The position numbers were made by a program, and so were the translations under genes. DNA of 42,286 nucleotides from an uncultured Clostridia bacterium (GTDB lineage: Bacteria; Bacillota; Clostridia; Christensenellales; Aristaeellaceae): assembly GCA_934647165.1 (NCBI GenBank), contig CAKUFA010000019.1, positions 1 to 42,286 of the forward strand, read 5' to 3'. The notes beneath the pieces are model-generated. The model did no database searches and was not told the DNA's origin. It saw only the letters and a program-made list of their open reading frames with translations. Below are positions 16,668-23,986 of this stretch, piece after piece. Within the stretch, counting starts at the first letter, position 1; the number at the start of each line of letters is the position of its first letter.

Positions 16668-17963
16668 ATGTATGAATGGCCTGAAGCTTTTTTGGCACGA
16701 ATGGCTGGGCAGCTTGGCGACGAGCTGCCTGATTTTTTGCGTGCGCTGGAGGAACCATGGCGGCGCGGGATACGCTTTAATCCCTTGAAGAGGGTAAAGG
16801 AAGAACCCAAAGGACTGGGAATGCCCGTTGCCTGGGCGCAGGACGGATATGAACTGGATGCGCAGTCCGACGCGGGAGCCACTGTGCTGCATGAAGCCGG
16901 TGCGTGGTATTTGCAGGAACCAAGCGCAATGCTGCCCGCTGCCGTGCTGTCTGCCAAGCCTGGCGAGAAGGTGCTTGACCTTTGCGCAGCACCGGGCGGG
17001 AAGAGCACGCAGCTGGGGGCGGCCATGGCCGGGCAGGGGCTGCTGGTATGCAATGAACCGGTGCCGAAAAGGGCACAGATTCTGTCCCGCAATGTGGAGC
17101 GCATGGGGATCACCAATGCGCTGGTGGTCAGCGCAATGCCTGACCAGCTTGCCGGATGCTGGCCGGAGGGGTTCGATGCGGTGCAGGTGGATGCCCCGTG
17201 CTCAGGCGAGGGAATGTTTCGCAGGCATCCGGAAACGCGGGATGAATGGTCACCGGAGCAGGCGGCAGGGTGCGCCAAACGGCAGGCAGAGATTCTGAAT
17301 GCAGCGGCAAAGCTGGTTCGTCCAGGCGGACGGATGGTTTATTCCACCTGCACGCTCAACCCCGTGGAAAATGAAAACGTTGTGGCGGACTTCCTTGATC
17401 GACACGGCGACTTTGCATTGGCAGCGTTTCGACTTCCGGGTGCGGAGGCACCGCAGGGAATGCTGATCTGTTATCCGCATAGGATGAGAGGGGAAGGGCA
17501 CTTTGTGGCGCTGCTGCACCGGGCAGGGGATGGCGTGGCCGTGCTGAAAAGGGACGCCAGCCTCCCTGCACCGGACAAGGAACAGATTCGGGTTTATCGC
17601 GCATTTGCAGGCGAGCATGCGCCGCAGCCGACACACGTGCTGGGAGAAACCCTGACGGCGATGGCGGAATGCCCGGATGTGCGTGGGGTGCGGGTGCTGC
17701 GCTGCGGACTGCATTTGGGCGGCGTGCGCGGCAAGGTGTTTCAGCCGGATCACGCGTGGGCAGTGGCAGCAGATACGCCGAACTTTCCACGCGTGGAGCT
17801 GGATGAGACGCAGGCCATGCGATACCTGAAGGGAGAAATGCTGAACGTGCAAGAGGAGCTGCGAGGCTGGGTGCTGCCAACCTATGCGGGGCTCTGCCTT
17901 GGATGGGGCAAATGCTCGGATGGCCAGATGAAAAACCATTATCCCAAGGGCTTGAGAAAATGA
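16668..17963 (+). CDS. RsmF/RsmB-type RNA m5C methyltransferase
   Basis: 431 aa, ATG 16668 with GGAG about 13 nt upstream, 9 bp after the previous stop. An N-terminal RNA-binding section precedes the SAM-binding motif VLDLCAAPGGKSTQLG (about residue 102). The two conserved cysteines of the NOL1/NOP2/Sun family are in VDAPCSGEGMF (about residue 178, helper cysteine) and YSTCTLNPVENE (about residue 227, nucleophile). The C-terminal third resembles the RsmF-type RNA-binding/PUA-like extension. It should methylate C5 of a cytidine in 16S rRNA (or possibly tRNA) using S-adenosylmethionine. The precise target nucleotide cannot be told. Confidence 0.9.
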   Translation: MYEWPEAFLARMAGQLGDELPDFLRALEEPWRRGIRFNPLKRVKEEPKGLGMPVAWAQDGYELDAQSDAGATVLHEAGAWYLQEPSAMLPAAVLSAKPGEKVLDLCAAPGGKSTQLGAAMAGQGLLVCNEPVPKRAQILSRNVERMGITNALVVSAMPDQLAGCWPEGFDAVQVDAPCSGEGMFRRHPETRDEWSPEQAAGCAKRQAEILNAAAKLVRPGGRMVYSTCTLNPVENENVVADFLDRHGDFALAAFRLPGAEAPQGMLICYPHRMRGEGHFVALLHRAGDGVAVLKRDASLPAPDKEQIRVYRAFAGEHAPQPTHVLGETLTAMAECPDVRGVRVLRCGLHLGGVRGKVFQPDHAWAVAADTPNFPRVELDETQAMRYLKGEMLNVQEELRGWVLPTYAGLCLGWGKCSDGQMKNHYPKGLRK

Positions 17964-18012
17964 AAAAGGCGAGTGAGAAGGGCACGCTTCCCAATCGCCG
18001 CAATGGTTTATG

Positions 18013-18073
18013 AAAAAACGGACAGGCAAGTTGATGCAGACCGCAAAGGCCGCACAGCTGCCTGTCCGTTTTT
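18013..18073. terminator. Strong bidirectional terminator
   Basis: AAAAACGGACAGGCA (18014-18028) and its perfect 15-base complement (18059-18073) enclose a 30-nt loop, with A and T runs at both ends. It separates the convergent methyltransferase and nucleotidyltransferase genes. Confidence 0.9.
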
Positions 18074-18112
18074 GTGTCGTTTAATGAAGAGGCTTGCCTT
18101 TTCGAGCAGGCG

Positions 18113-19042
18113 CTATTTCCACAACGCTTCCGGATACAATCCGTCGGCAACCATTTGGGAAATAGCCTGCATGACGACAGGCTTATCATCCTGATAGGTT
18201 ACGCCATACCAGCGATCGTGGCTGGAGAGCACCTGCACCACAGCTTCGCCGGATTGCAAAAGCCGGTTAACTTCCGAAGGCAGGAAAAACTCAGCTTTTT
18301 GCGGATTGCTTTGCAGGGCGGTGGTCAGGAAAGCGGGAAAATCCCGCACGAGCGCGTCCACAAAACTGGGGGTGAAGCCCCAAAGATTCATGCTCACCAG
18401 CGTGCCGGTGGGAATCGCGTGATAGGTTGCGCCGTCCTCCGTGAAGAGGGGGCCATCGGTGGTTTTGATGATGTGGGTGCGTTCGCAAACGTCGGTCAGG
18501 TGACCGTCTTCATCCACGGTGCAAATACCGCGGGATACATGACCGTGGTCGCTCAGGGTATTCTCCACATGGTAGCCCACCATCATGTAGCGCTGCGGCG
18601 AAGCGGTGGCGTCATCACCAAGGCTCAGCAGGTGATCATACGCCGTGCGGAAAGCAGAAACGCCGTAATAATCATCGGCATTGATGACAACGAAAGGCGC
18701 ATCCAGCAGCTCACGGCAGCACAGAACCGCATGTCCTGTGCCCCAGGGACGGGTGCGTCCGTCTGGTGCGGCAAAGGGGGCGGGCAGCATATCCACCTGC
18801 TGGAAAGCGTAACGCACTTCCATATAGGGCTCGATGCGGCTGCCAACCAGGCGGCGGAAATCCTCTTCAATTTCATGCTTGATGAGAAAGACCACGCGCT
18901 TGAAGCCTGCGCGCCGGGCGTCAAAAATGCTGTAGTCCAGGATTACCTCACCGCTGGGGCCAATAGGATCCATCTGCTTCAGGCCGCCATAGCGGCTGCC
19001 CATGCCGGCAGCCAAAATCAGCAAAATTGGTTCTTTCATCAT
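18113..19042 (-). CDS. Sugar-1-phosphate nucleotidyltransferase, partner of the NahK-like kinase
   Basis: 309 aa, ATG 19042 (a second ATG follows directly), AGAGGAG upstream. The N-terminal ILLILAAGMGSRYGGLKQMDPIG is the nucleotide-binding signature of the NTP_transferase fold (G-x-G-x-R-x-x-x-x-K). FVVINADDYYG (about residue 115) carries the metal-binding acidic residues. The enzyme should couple UTP or another NTP with a sugar-1-phosphate to make the nucleotide sugar. It starts 3 bp after the stop of an N-acetylhexosamine-1-kinase-like gene, so the likely substrate is GlcNAc-1-P or GalNAc-1-P. Its exact nucleotide and sugar are not visible. Confidence 0.85.
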   Translation of the reverse strand: MMKEPILLILAAGMGSRYGGLKQMDPIGPSGEVILDYSIFDARRAGFKRVVFLIKHEIEEDFRRLVGSRIEPYMEVRYAFQQVDMLPAPFAAPDGRTRPWGTGHAVLCCRELLDAPFVVINADDYYGVSAFRTAYDHLLSLGDDATASPQRYMMVGYHVENTLSDHGHVSRGICTVDEDGHLTDVCERTHIIKTTDGPLFTEDGATYHAIPTGTLVSMNLWGFTPSFVDALVRDFPAFLTTALQSNPQKAEFFLPSEVNRLLQSGEAVVQVLSSHDRWYGVTYQDDKPVVMQAISQMVADGLYPEALWK

Positions 19043-19045
19043 TGG

Positions 19046-20152
19046 TTACTCCTCTTTCCAGCAGTTGAGCGCATCCGCCATGGCTGCTTCATTGGTTTCC
19101 ATGTCCTTCAAAAGAGCGAACTGGTTGCGCGCGCGCACCAGGTTATGCTCCGGGTAAGCAGTGTGGAAATAGCGATCCCCATCCAGATAATCGGTGAGGA
19201 AGCGAATGCCCACCTCATAGGTCATCATCCAGGCCCCCACGGGCAGGGAAGCAAGCTCCTCGCGGGACATCACGGAGCCCACCTGTGACAGATAACCTCG
19301 GCACCAGGCGCGGTACATGGGCAGGCTGAAATGCACACGGGTCAGGTCAGCCTCATCTTCCAGGGCAGTGTTGGTGCCAAACCGGATGGCGTCGCCAAAG
19401 TCGTATGCGCTCAGCCCCGGCATCACGGTATCCAGATCCAGCACGCACATCCCACGGCCGGTGGTTTTGTCCATCAGCACGTTGTTGAGCTTGGTGTCGT
19501 TATGGGTTACCCGCAAGGGCAGGTGGCCGTCTGCCAGCTTATCGACCAACTCGCCGGTGCGGCCCGCACGGGCAAAGGCAAAGTCGATTTCTTCCTGCAC
19601 GGAGGCGGCGCGCTGCACCCGATCTGCTGCTGCGGCGGTGCGCAGTGCATTCAAACGGCGAGGGGTGTCGTGGAAATGGGGGATGGTTTCGCAGAGCTTT
19701 TCCGGAGGGAAATCCATCAGCGCGGCCTGGAAAGCGCCAAAGGCACGGCCAGCTTCCTGGAAAATCTGCTCGCTGTCCGGCAGGTCATAACTGACGGCGT
19801 TATCAATGCAAAGGGATACGCGCCACACGCAGCCGCCCTCATCCCGGACAAAATAGGCGCCATCCGTGGCTGGCAGGAACGTGAGCGTTTCCCGGGCAGG
19901 ATCGCCGCCGCGGCGGATGATGCTCTCCCGAAGATGGGCGGTGACAAGCACGGCGTTGTTCATCAGCTCATCCGGGTGCGAAAAGGCAACGGAGCTGATG
20001 CGCTGAAGAACATAGCGGTGCGCAGTATCTGTGACAACAAGGAACGTATCGTTGATATGCCCGGTACCGAAAGGCTGAATGCGAACGGGCGTGCCATCCA
20101 GCCGGAAATGGCGGATCATTTCACCGGCAAGGGAAGCCACGGGCTTTTGCAT
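19046..20152 (-). CDS. N-acetylhexosamine 1-kinase-like phosphotransferase (APH fold)
   Basis: 368 aa, ATG 20152 with AGGAGGAACC upstream. From memory of the Bifidobacterium NahK sequence, many blocks agree in order: GHINDTFLV (about residue 30), VLQRI, EAGRAFGAFQ, IPHFHDTPRR, LRVTHNDTKLNNVLMD (about residue 212), LDLDTVMPG, YDFGDAIRFG and YPEHNLVRARNQ. HND holds the catalytic aspartate and LDLDT the magnesium-binding aspartates. NahK phosphorylates GlcNAc and GalNAc at C1 (ATP-dependent), the first step of a salvage route to UDP-HexNAc. The next gene codes a nucleotidyltransferase and likely completes the route. Confidence 0.85.
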   Translation of the reverse strand: MQKPVASLAGEMIRHFRLDGTPVRIQPFGTGHINDTFLVVTDTAHRYVLQRISSVAFSHPDELMNNAVLVTAHLRESIIRRGGDPARETLTFLPATDGAYFVRDEGGCVWRVSLCIDNAVSYDLPDSEQIFQEAGRAFGAFQAALMDFPPEKLCETIPHFHDTPRRLNALRTAAAADRVQRAASVQEEIDFAFARAGRTGELVDKLADGHLPLRVTHNDTKLNNVLMDKTTGRGMCVLDLDTVMPGLSAYDFGDAIRFGTNTALEDEADLTRVHFSLPMYRAWCRGYLSQVGSVMSREELASLPVGAWMMTYEVGIRFLTDYLDGDRYFHTAYPEHNLVRARNQFALLKDMETNEAAMADALNCWKEE

Positions 20153-20202
20153 GACGGTTCCTCCTGTTGGAATGCTTTGGCATGAAAAATACGTTTCAAT
20201 GC

Positions 20203-20231
20203 ATTATATCAAACTTGTGAAGAAATTTCCA
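20203..20231 (-). promoter_or_regulatory. SigA-type promoter of the kinase/nucleotidyltransferase operon
   Basis: Minus strand: TGGAAA (20226-20231), 17 bp, TATAAT (20203-20208). It lies between the lipoprotein gene end (20247) and the kinase start (20152). Confidence 0.7.
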
Positions 20232-20246
20232 GTCCTGCGGCAAAAA

Positions 20247-21578
20247 TCAATCGCTTTCCGACCGCTTTTCTATCCGGAAGGGATCCTCCGCCGTGCCGCT
20301 GCCGCAGGTGAAGAATACCTGCCGGAGGGGAACCACAGCCATGGGGCGCACGCCAACACAGCGCTCCTGCGCAGCCACGCCGCTTTCCAGAATGCGTCCA
20401 TTGTACCAAACGATGGGACGGCGTTCACCTTCGCCGCTCAGCCACCACCAGGCGCAGCCGTCCTCAGCATGGCGGACGCCCTGGGCGATGGCGTAGGAAG
20501 TGGCCGGGGCGCGGCGGTCATGCTCCAGCAGCGAAGCGGCTTCGTCTTCCGTGGGAAGGCAGAGCGTGATGGCGCTGTCAGAACCATTCCAATGGATGGG
20601 CAAATCGGTTGCGGAAGATGCGGGAGATGCGTCGATAACCTGCTGGCACAACAAATAAGCACGACCGTCCTCCACACGCTGCACGCGCCAGAGAAGGTCA
20701 TCTTCCTCGCCGCTTTCCATTGTCGGATAAACGCCCAGGGAAACGAAAGGCCGCGCATCTGCCATTTGAGCGAGGCAAAGATTCACGTCAAACTGCTCGT
20801 GGAGGGTGCGAAGACGATCCGCACTATCCAGATAGTTTTCGAGGGTGAGAAAAGTTTCCATCAGCTGCGGAACGTTTTCCAGGGTGGGGGATGTGGCAAC
20901 AGCCGCGCGGTACATGGCGCTGCGACACAAAAGCTGCCGGGCGGGCGCGTCCATTACATTGCCAAGCTGGCCAAAGGCATCCAGCGCTTCTTCGTAACGG
21001 CCTGCATCATACAGTGAACAGGCATGGGCATATTGCAGCTTTTGCATGCCTTCAACGCACTGCAATTGCAGATCGCGAACCTCATCGGTAAGGCGCATGG
21101 AAGCAAGCAGCGCCTGTGCAGCGCTGTATTGGCCGGCTTTGAGCAGGGTGCGGCATTGCGCCAGTTGGCGAACGGGGAGCTCTGCCCGGAGATTGGCGGC
21201 CTGCGCTGCACTGTCCAGAAAAGAGCCAAGCTGCTCGAACAGGGCAAGCGCACCGGCAGGATCGTCACTCTGCCGCGCACGCGCATCCAAATAGGTCAAA
21301 TAGCGTTTGCTGCTCTTGAAGGGCGACACGGCGGTGAAGTTGGCGCGGGCAAGGTCATCCTCTCCGTGGGACAGGGCGAGAAGGCCGCGGGCATACAGCG
21401 CGTAGGAAGCGGAATCGCCCCATTCGCCTAACTGATCGAAAAGATAAGCCGCGGTGTCATAGTCCCCTGCGCCGAGATAGCGCTGTGCCCGTTCATACAG
21501 GGTTTGGTTATCCCCCATGGCGCAGCCGCCGCAAAAAAGCAGCGCTAATGCCAGCCAACAGATCATCGCCCTTTTCAT
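20247..21578 (-). CDS. Lipoprotein with TPR-like repeats and a C-terminal DUF6273-like domain
   Basis: 443 aa from ATG 21578, chosen because GGGAGAGG lies upstream and the N-terminus is then a lipoprotein signal: MKRAMICWLALALLFCGGC with the lipidated Cys at about residue 19. Residues 25-290 are helical repeats with YERAQRYLGAGDYDTAAYLFDQLG-like units recurring several times (tetratricopeptide-like). The last 150 residues (SLGVYPTM, LLWRVQRVEDGRAYLL, YAIAQG, WWWLSGEG, CVGVRPMAVV) match my memory of DUF6273, a domain common in surface proteins of gut Clostridia. The role is unknown. The gene follows a polysaccharide flippase gene on the same strand. Confidence 0.72.
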   Translation of the reverse strand: MKRAMICWLALALLFCGGCAMGDNQTLYERAQRYLGAGDYDTAAYLFDQLGEWGDSASYALYARGLLALSHGEDDLARANFTAVSPFKSSKRYLTYLDARARQSDDPAGALALFEQLGSFLDSAAQAANLRAELPVRQLAQCRTLLKAGQYSAAQALLASMRLTDEVRDLQLQCVEGMQKLQYAHACSLYDAGRYEEALDAFGQLGNVMDAPARQLLCRSAMYRAAVATSPTLENVPQLMETFLTLENYLDSADRLRTLHEQFDVNLCLAQMADARPFVSLGVYPTMESGEEDDLLWRVQRVEDGRAYLLCQQVIDASPASSATDLPIHWNGSDSAITLCLPTEDEAASLLEHDRRAPATSYAIAQGVRHAEDGCAWWWLSGEGERRPIVWYNGRILESGVAAQERCVGVRPMAVVPLRQVFFTCGSGTAEDPFRIEKRSESD

Positions 21579-21636
21579 GCAAAATCCTCTCCCTTCTATC
21601 GGGAGAATTTTGCCCAAAGCCGGGCTGCATCATGCA

Positions 21637-23058
21637 TCAGCGGTGCAGAAGGCGCAAAAGCCCTTTTTCGCCGGAGCATTTCCAGTAGGCAAGGCAAAGC
21701 AGCGCGTAAACTATGATGCCGCACAGCGCACGCAGGCCAAGCCCAATCCAGCTTGCGGGAAGGAACGCGCCTGCAAGGCGTACGGCCAGCAGCATCAGTC
21801 CGCCTAAAAGGCAGTAGACAGTCAGGTGACGGAAGAAGCGGCCGTAGGGCAGCTCCCTGCGCAAAAGGAAGAACTGCACGGCAGGCACGCTGGCTTCGGC
21901 AAACAGTGTGCCGATAACCGCACCCATGGCGCCCGTGCGCGGGATGAGAAGACTGTTGACAAACAGGTTGACGGCGGCACCGGTGAGCACGCTGCGCAGC
22001 ACGATGCGATCACGCCCCTGCGGCAGTATCCACTGGGTGCGCACCACATTGGCAAAACCGATGAGCAGCAGCGTGAAGCCCAGCGGTATCATCAGAACGC
22101 CTGAATAGGCGAAGGCGTTGCCATAGAAGAGGGGGGCAAACACGTCCGCTACGGCTGCAAGGCCGAAAGCCATGGCAGAGGTCATGCATAGGATGAGCTG
22201 CATGGAGGTGTCCATATGAGCACGAATTTTATCCGTTTCTCCCCTGGCTTGCAGGTTGGCGGCGCGAGGCATCAGCACCGTGCCGATGGCGGAAATGAAC
22301 CCGCTCAAGCAATAGACGATTTGCTCGGCGCTGCTGTACAGGCCGTTTTGCGCCATGCCAGCGATGGCCCCCACCATCACCTTGTCCATGGTGCGGTAAA
22401 CGCGCACGGCCAGCACGGACACAAGCAGCAGCGCACAAGGGGGAAAGTGGCGCATGGCCGAACGCAGCGTCACGCGGCGAAGCGACACCTTTCCACGAAG
22501 ACTCGGCCAGCACAAGAGGCAACCTGCCAGCGTTGCGCCGGACCAGATGAGCGCGTAAATCCACAGATCATCGCCGCTGCGGACAAAGAGGAACACACCC
22601 AGTGCAGCCAGAAGCTTCACACAGGTGTTGCGCAGGGCAATGGGACGAAATTCGCCAAGCCCCATGAGACACCAGTCCACATTGACAAGACAGCTGACGG
22701 ACATCATCGTCAGATGCAGGGCGATGGTTTTTTCAGCGTTGGCCACAAAGGCTGTGTAACCCAGCCAGATAACCAGCACAGCGGAAGAAACGATAAGCTG
22801 CATCAGATAGACTTCGGAGAAGGCGCGGTCAAGCGCCTTGCGGTCATCCCGCACACGTGCGATGGCGCGCACACCGTAATCGGCAAGGCCAAGCGTGGCG
22901 ATGATGACGAAGATTTCGCTGATAGACCAGGCGTAGTCATACAGTCCTTTGCCGGCCTGACCGGCCACACGGGCGATATACGGTGCGGTGACCAGCGGCA
23001 AAAGAATGGAGAAAACCCGGTAAGCCACGTTATACATGGCGTTTTTTCGCGTGTTCAA
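21637..23058 (-). CDS. Polysaccharide biosynthesis protein / oligosaccharide flippase (Wzx-like, MOP superfamily)
   Basis: 473 aa if translation starts at TTG 23058, which has GGGAGAG 7 nt upstream; an ATG at 23082 gives eight more residues but has no RBS. Twelve to fourteen membrane segments cover the whole length. The start KNAMYNVAYRVFSILLPLVTAPYIARV is the typical N-terminus of RfbX/Wzx flippases, which move lipid-linked oligosaccharides across the membrane for capsule or cell-wall polymer assembly. No glycosyltransferase genes flank it, which is unusual; the only sugar-related neighbours are the HexNAc kinase and nucleotidyltransferase two genes away. Confidence 0.88.
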   Translation of the reverse strand: MNTRKNAMYNVAYRVFSILLPLVTAPYIARVAGQAGKGLYDYAWSISEIFVIIATLGLADYGVRAIARVRDDRKALDRAFSEVYLMQLIVSSAVLVIWLGYTAFVANAEKTIALHLTMMSVSCLVNVDWCLMGLGEFRPIALRNTCVKLLAALGVFLFVRSGDDLWIYALIWSGATLAGCLLCWPSLRGKVSLRRVTLRSAMRHFPPCALLLVSVLAVRVYRTMDKVMVGAIAGMAQNGLYSSAEQIVYCLSGFISAIGTVLMPRAANLQARGETDKIRAHMDTSMQLILCMTSAMAFGLAAVADVFAPLFYGNAFAYSGVLMIPLGFTLLLIGFANVVRTQWILPQGRDRIVLRSVLTGAAVNLFVNSLLIPRTGAMGAVIGTLFAEASVPAVQFFLLRRELPYGRFFRHLTVYCLLGGLMLLAVRLAGAFLPASWIGLGLRALCGIIVYALLCLAYWKCSGEKGLLRLLHR

Positions 23059-23122
23059 AGGCAATCTCTCCCGAAAAAGCATTCAATAAAATAAATTTCG
23101 CGGTTTTTTGCTGGTTCCCTGC

Positions 23123-23151
23123 TTGACAGGAGATATCGCAATCTGTATAAT
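23123..23151 (+). promoter_or_regulatory. Consensus SigA promoter of bioY
   Basis: TTGACA (23123-23128), 17 bp, TATAAT (23146-23151): a perfect match to the SigA consensus at both hexamers. Confidence 0.92.
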
Positions 23152-23183
23152 GCGTAAACGGAAATATTAAAATTGGTTTACAC
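23152..23183 (+). promoter_or_regulatory. BirA-like biotin operator overlapping the bioY transcription start
   Basis: GTAAAC (23154-23159) and GTTTAC (23176-23181) form an inverted repeat with a 16-bp gap; the outer bases extend the symmetry to TGyGTAAAC. This arm sequence is that of BirA sites (TTGTAAAC and its complement with a long spacer). It begins 2 bp after the -10 box, so a bound repressor would block initiation when biotin is plentiful. The spacing differs slightly from the E. coli site. Confidence 0.7.
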
Positions 23184-23210
23184 AAAAACGTGAAAGGACG
23201 AACAAAACGA

Positions 23211-23840
23211 ATGAAGATGAATGTGAAGCAGCTGTGCCTGTGTGGGCTTTTTGCTGCGCTGATGGCGGTGTGCGCGTGGATTTCCATCCCGATTTTCTCC
23301 ATTCCAGTGACGCTGCAATTGCTGGCCATTATGGTATGCGCGGCCATGCTTCCTCCCATGTATGCCACGCTGGCCGTTGTGGTATATGTGCTGCTGGGGC
23401 TTGTGGGTCTGCCGGTTTTTGCAGGCTTCACGGGGGGCGTGGGCAAGCTTTTTGGCATCACAGGCGGCTACATTGTCGGCTTTATCCCCGCGGCGTACAT
23501 TACTTCGCTGATCATTCACACTTGCCGCTTTGGTGCGGAAAAGAGCGGTTGGGTGCGTTTCGTCCGTTATCTGCTGGCGATGGCTGCCGGTGTTGTGGTG
23601 TGCTATGCCATTGGTACGGTGTGGTTTATGATGATTAACCAGCAGACGGTGAACACGTACAACGAGCAGCTTGCGACCATGACCGATCTTCAGGTAGAGC
23701 AGGCGGGAGGCCGGAAAAGCGCCTATACAGTGAGAAAGGTGCTGGGCATCTGCGTGATGCCGTATCTGCCCTTTGATGCGGTGAAAATTGCCCTTGCAGC
23801 AGTGCTGAGCATGCGGCTGGAGAAGGCTGTGAAAATGTAA
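23211..23840 (+). CDS. bioY: Biotin transporter BioY (ECF substrate-binding subunit)
   Basis: 209 aa from ATG 23211, GAAAGGA about 12 nt upstream. Six membrane helices; the segment SIPVTLQLLAIMVCAAMLPP and then VYVLLGLVGLPVFAGFTGGVGKLFGITGGYIVGF is the BioY signature. Near the C-terminus VMPYLPFDAVKIALA is the conserved PFlPxDxxK helix start. A hydrophilic insertion of roughly 40 residues (QQTVNTYNEQLATMTDLQVEQ region, about 145-180) sits before the last helix and is longer than I expect. BioY binds biotin and works alone or with the shared EcfA/EcfT energy module, which is not encoded here. The BirA-like operator in front supports biotin as the substrate. Confidence 0.92.
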   Translation: MKMNVKQLCLCGLFAALMAVCAWISIPIFSIPVTLQLLAIMVCAAMLPPMYATLAVVVYVLLGLVGLPVFAGFTGGVGKLFGITGGYIVGFIPAAYITSLIIHTCRFGAEKSGWVRFVRYLLAMAAGVVVCYAIGTVWFMMINQQTVNTYNEQLATMTDLQVEQAGGRKSAYTVRKVLGICVMPYLPFDAVKIALAAVLSMRLEKAVKM

Positions 23841-23866
23841 GCACGGGAAACGAAAGGGACTTTCCG

Positions 23867-23899
23867 GTGGCGAAAGGAGCATCTTTTCGCCACTTTTTT
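23867..23899 (+). terminator. Terminator after bioY
   Basis: GTGGCGAAA (23867-23875) pairs with TTTCGCCAC (23885-23893), followed by six T residues. Confidence 0.9.
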
Positions 23900-23921
23900 G
23901 CATCTCTTTGCCGACTTTTGC

Positions 23922-23950
23922 TTGACGGGAAAGGGGCGGAATAGTACAAT
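23922..23950 (+). promoter_or_regulatory. SigA-type promoter of the DUF853 ATPase gene
   Basis: TTGACG (23922-23927), 17 bp, TACAAT (23945-23950), about 36 nt before the GTG start. Confidence 0.82.
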
Positions 23951-23986
23951 AAAATCAATATCACGGGAGAAAGGGACGAAGAAAAC

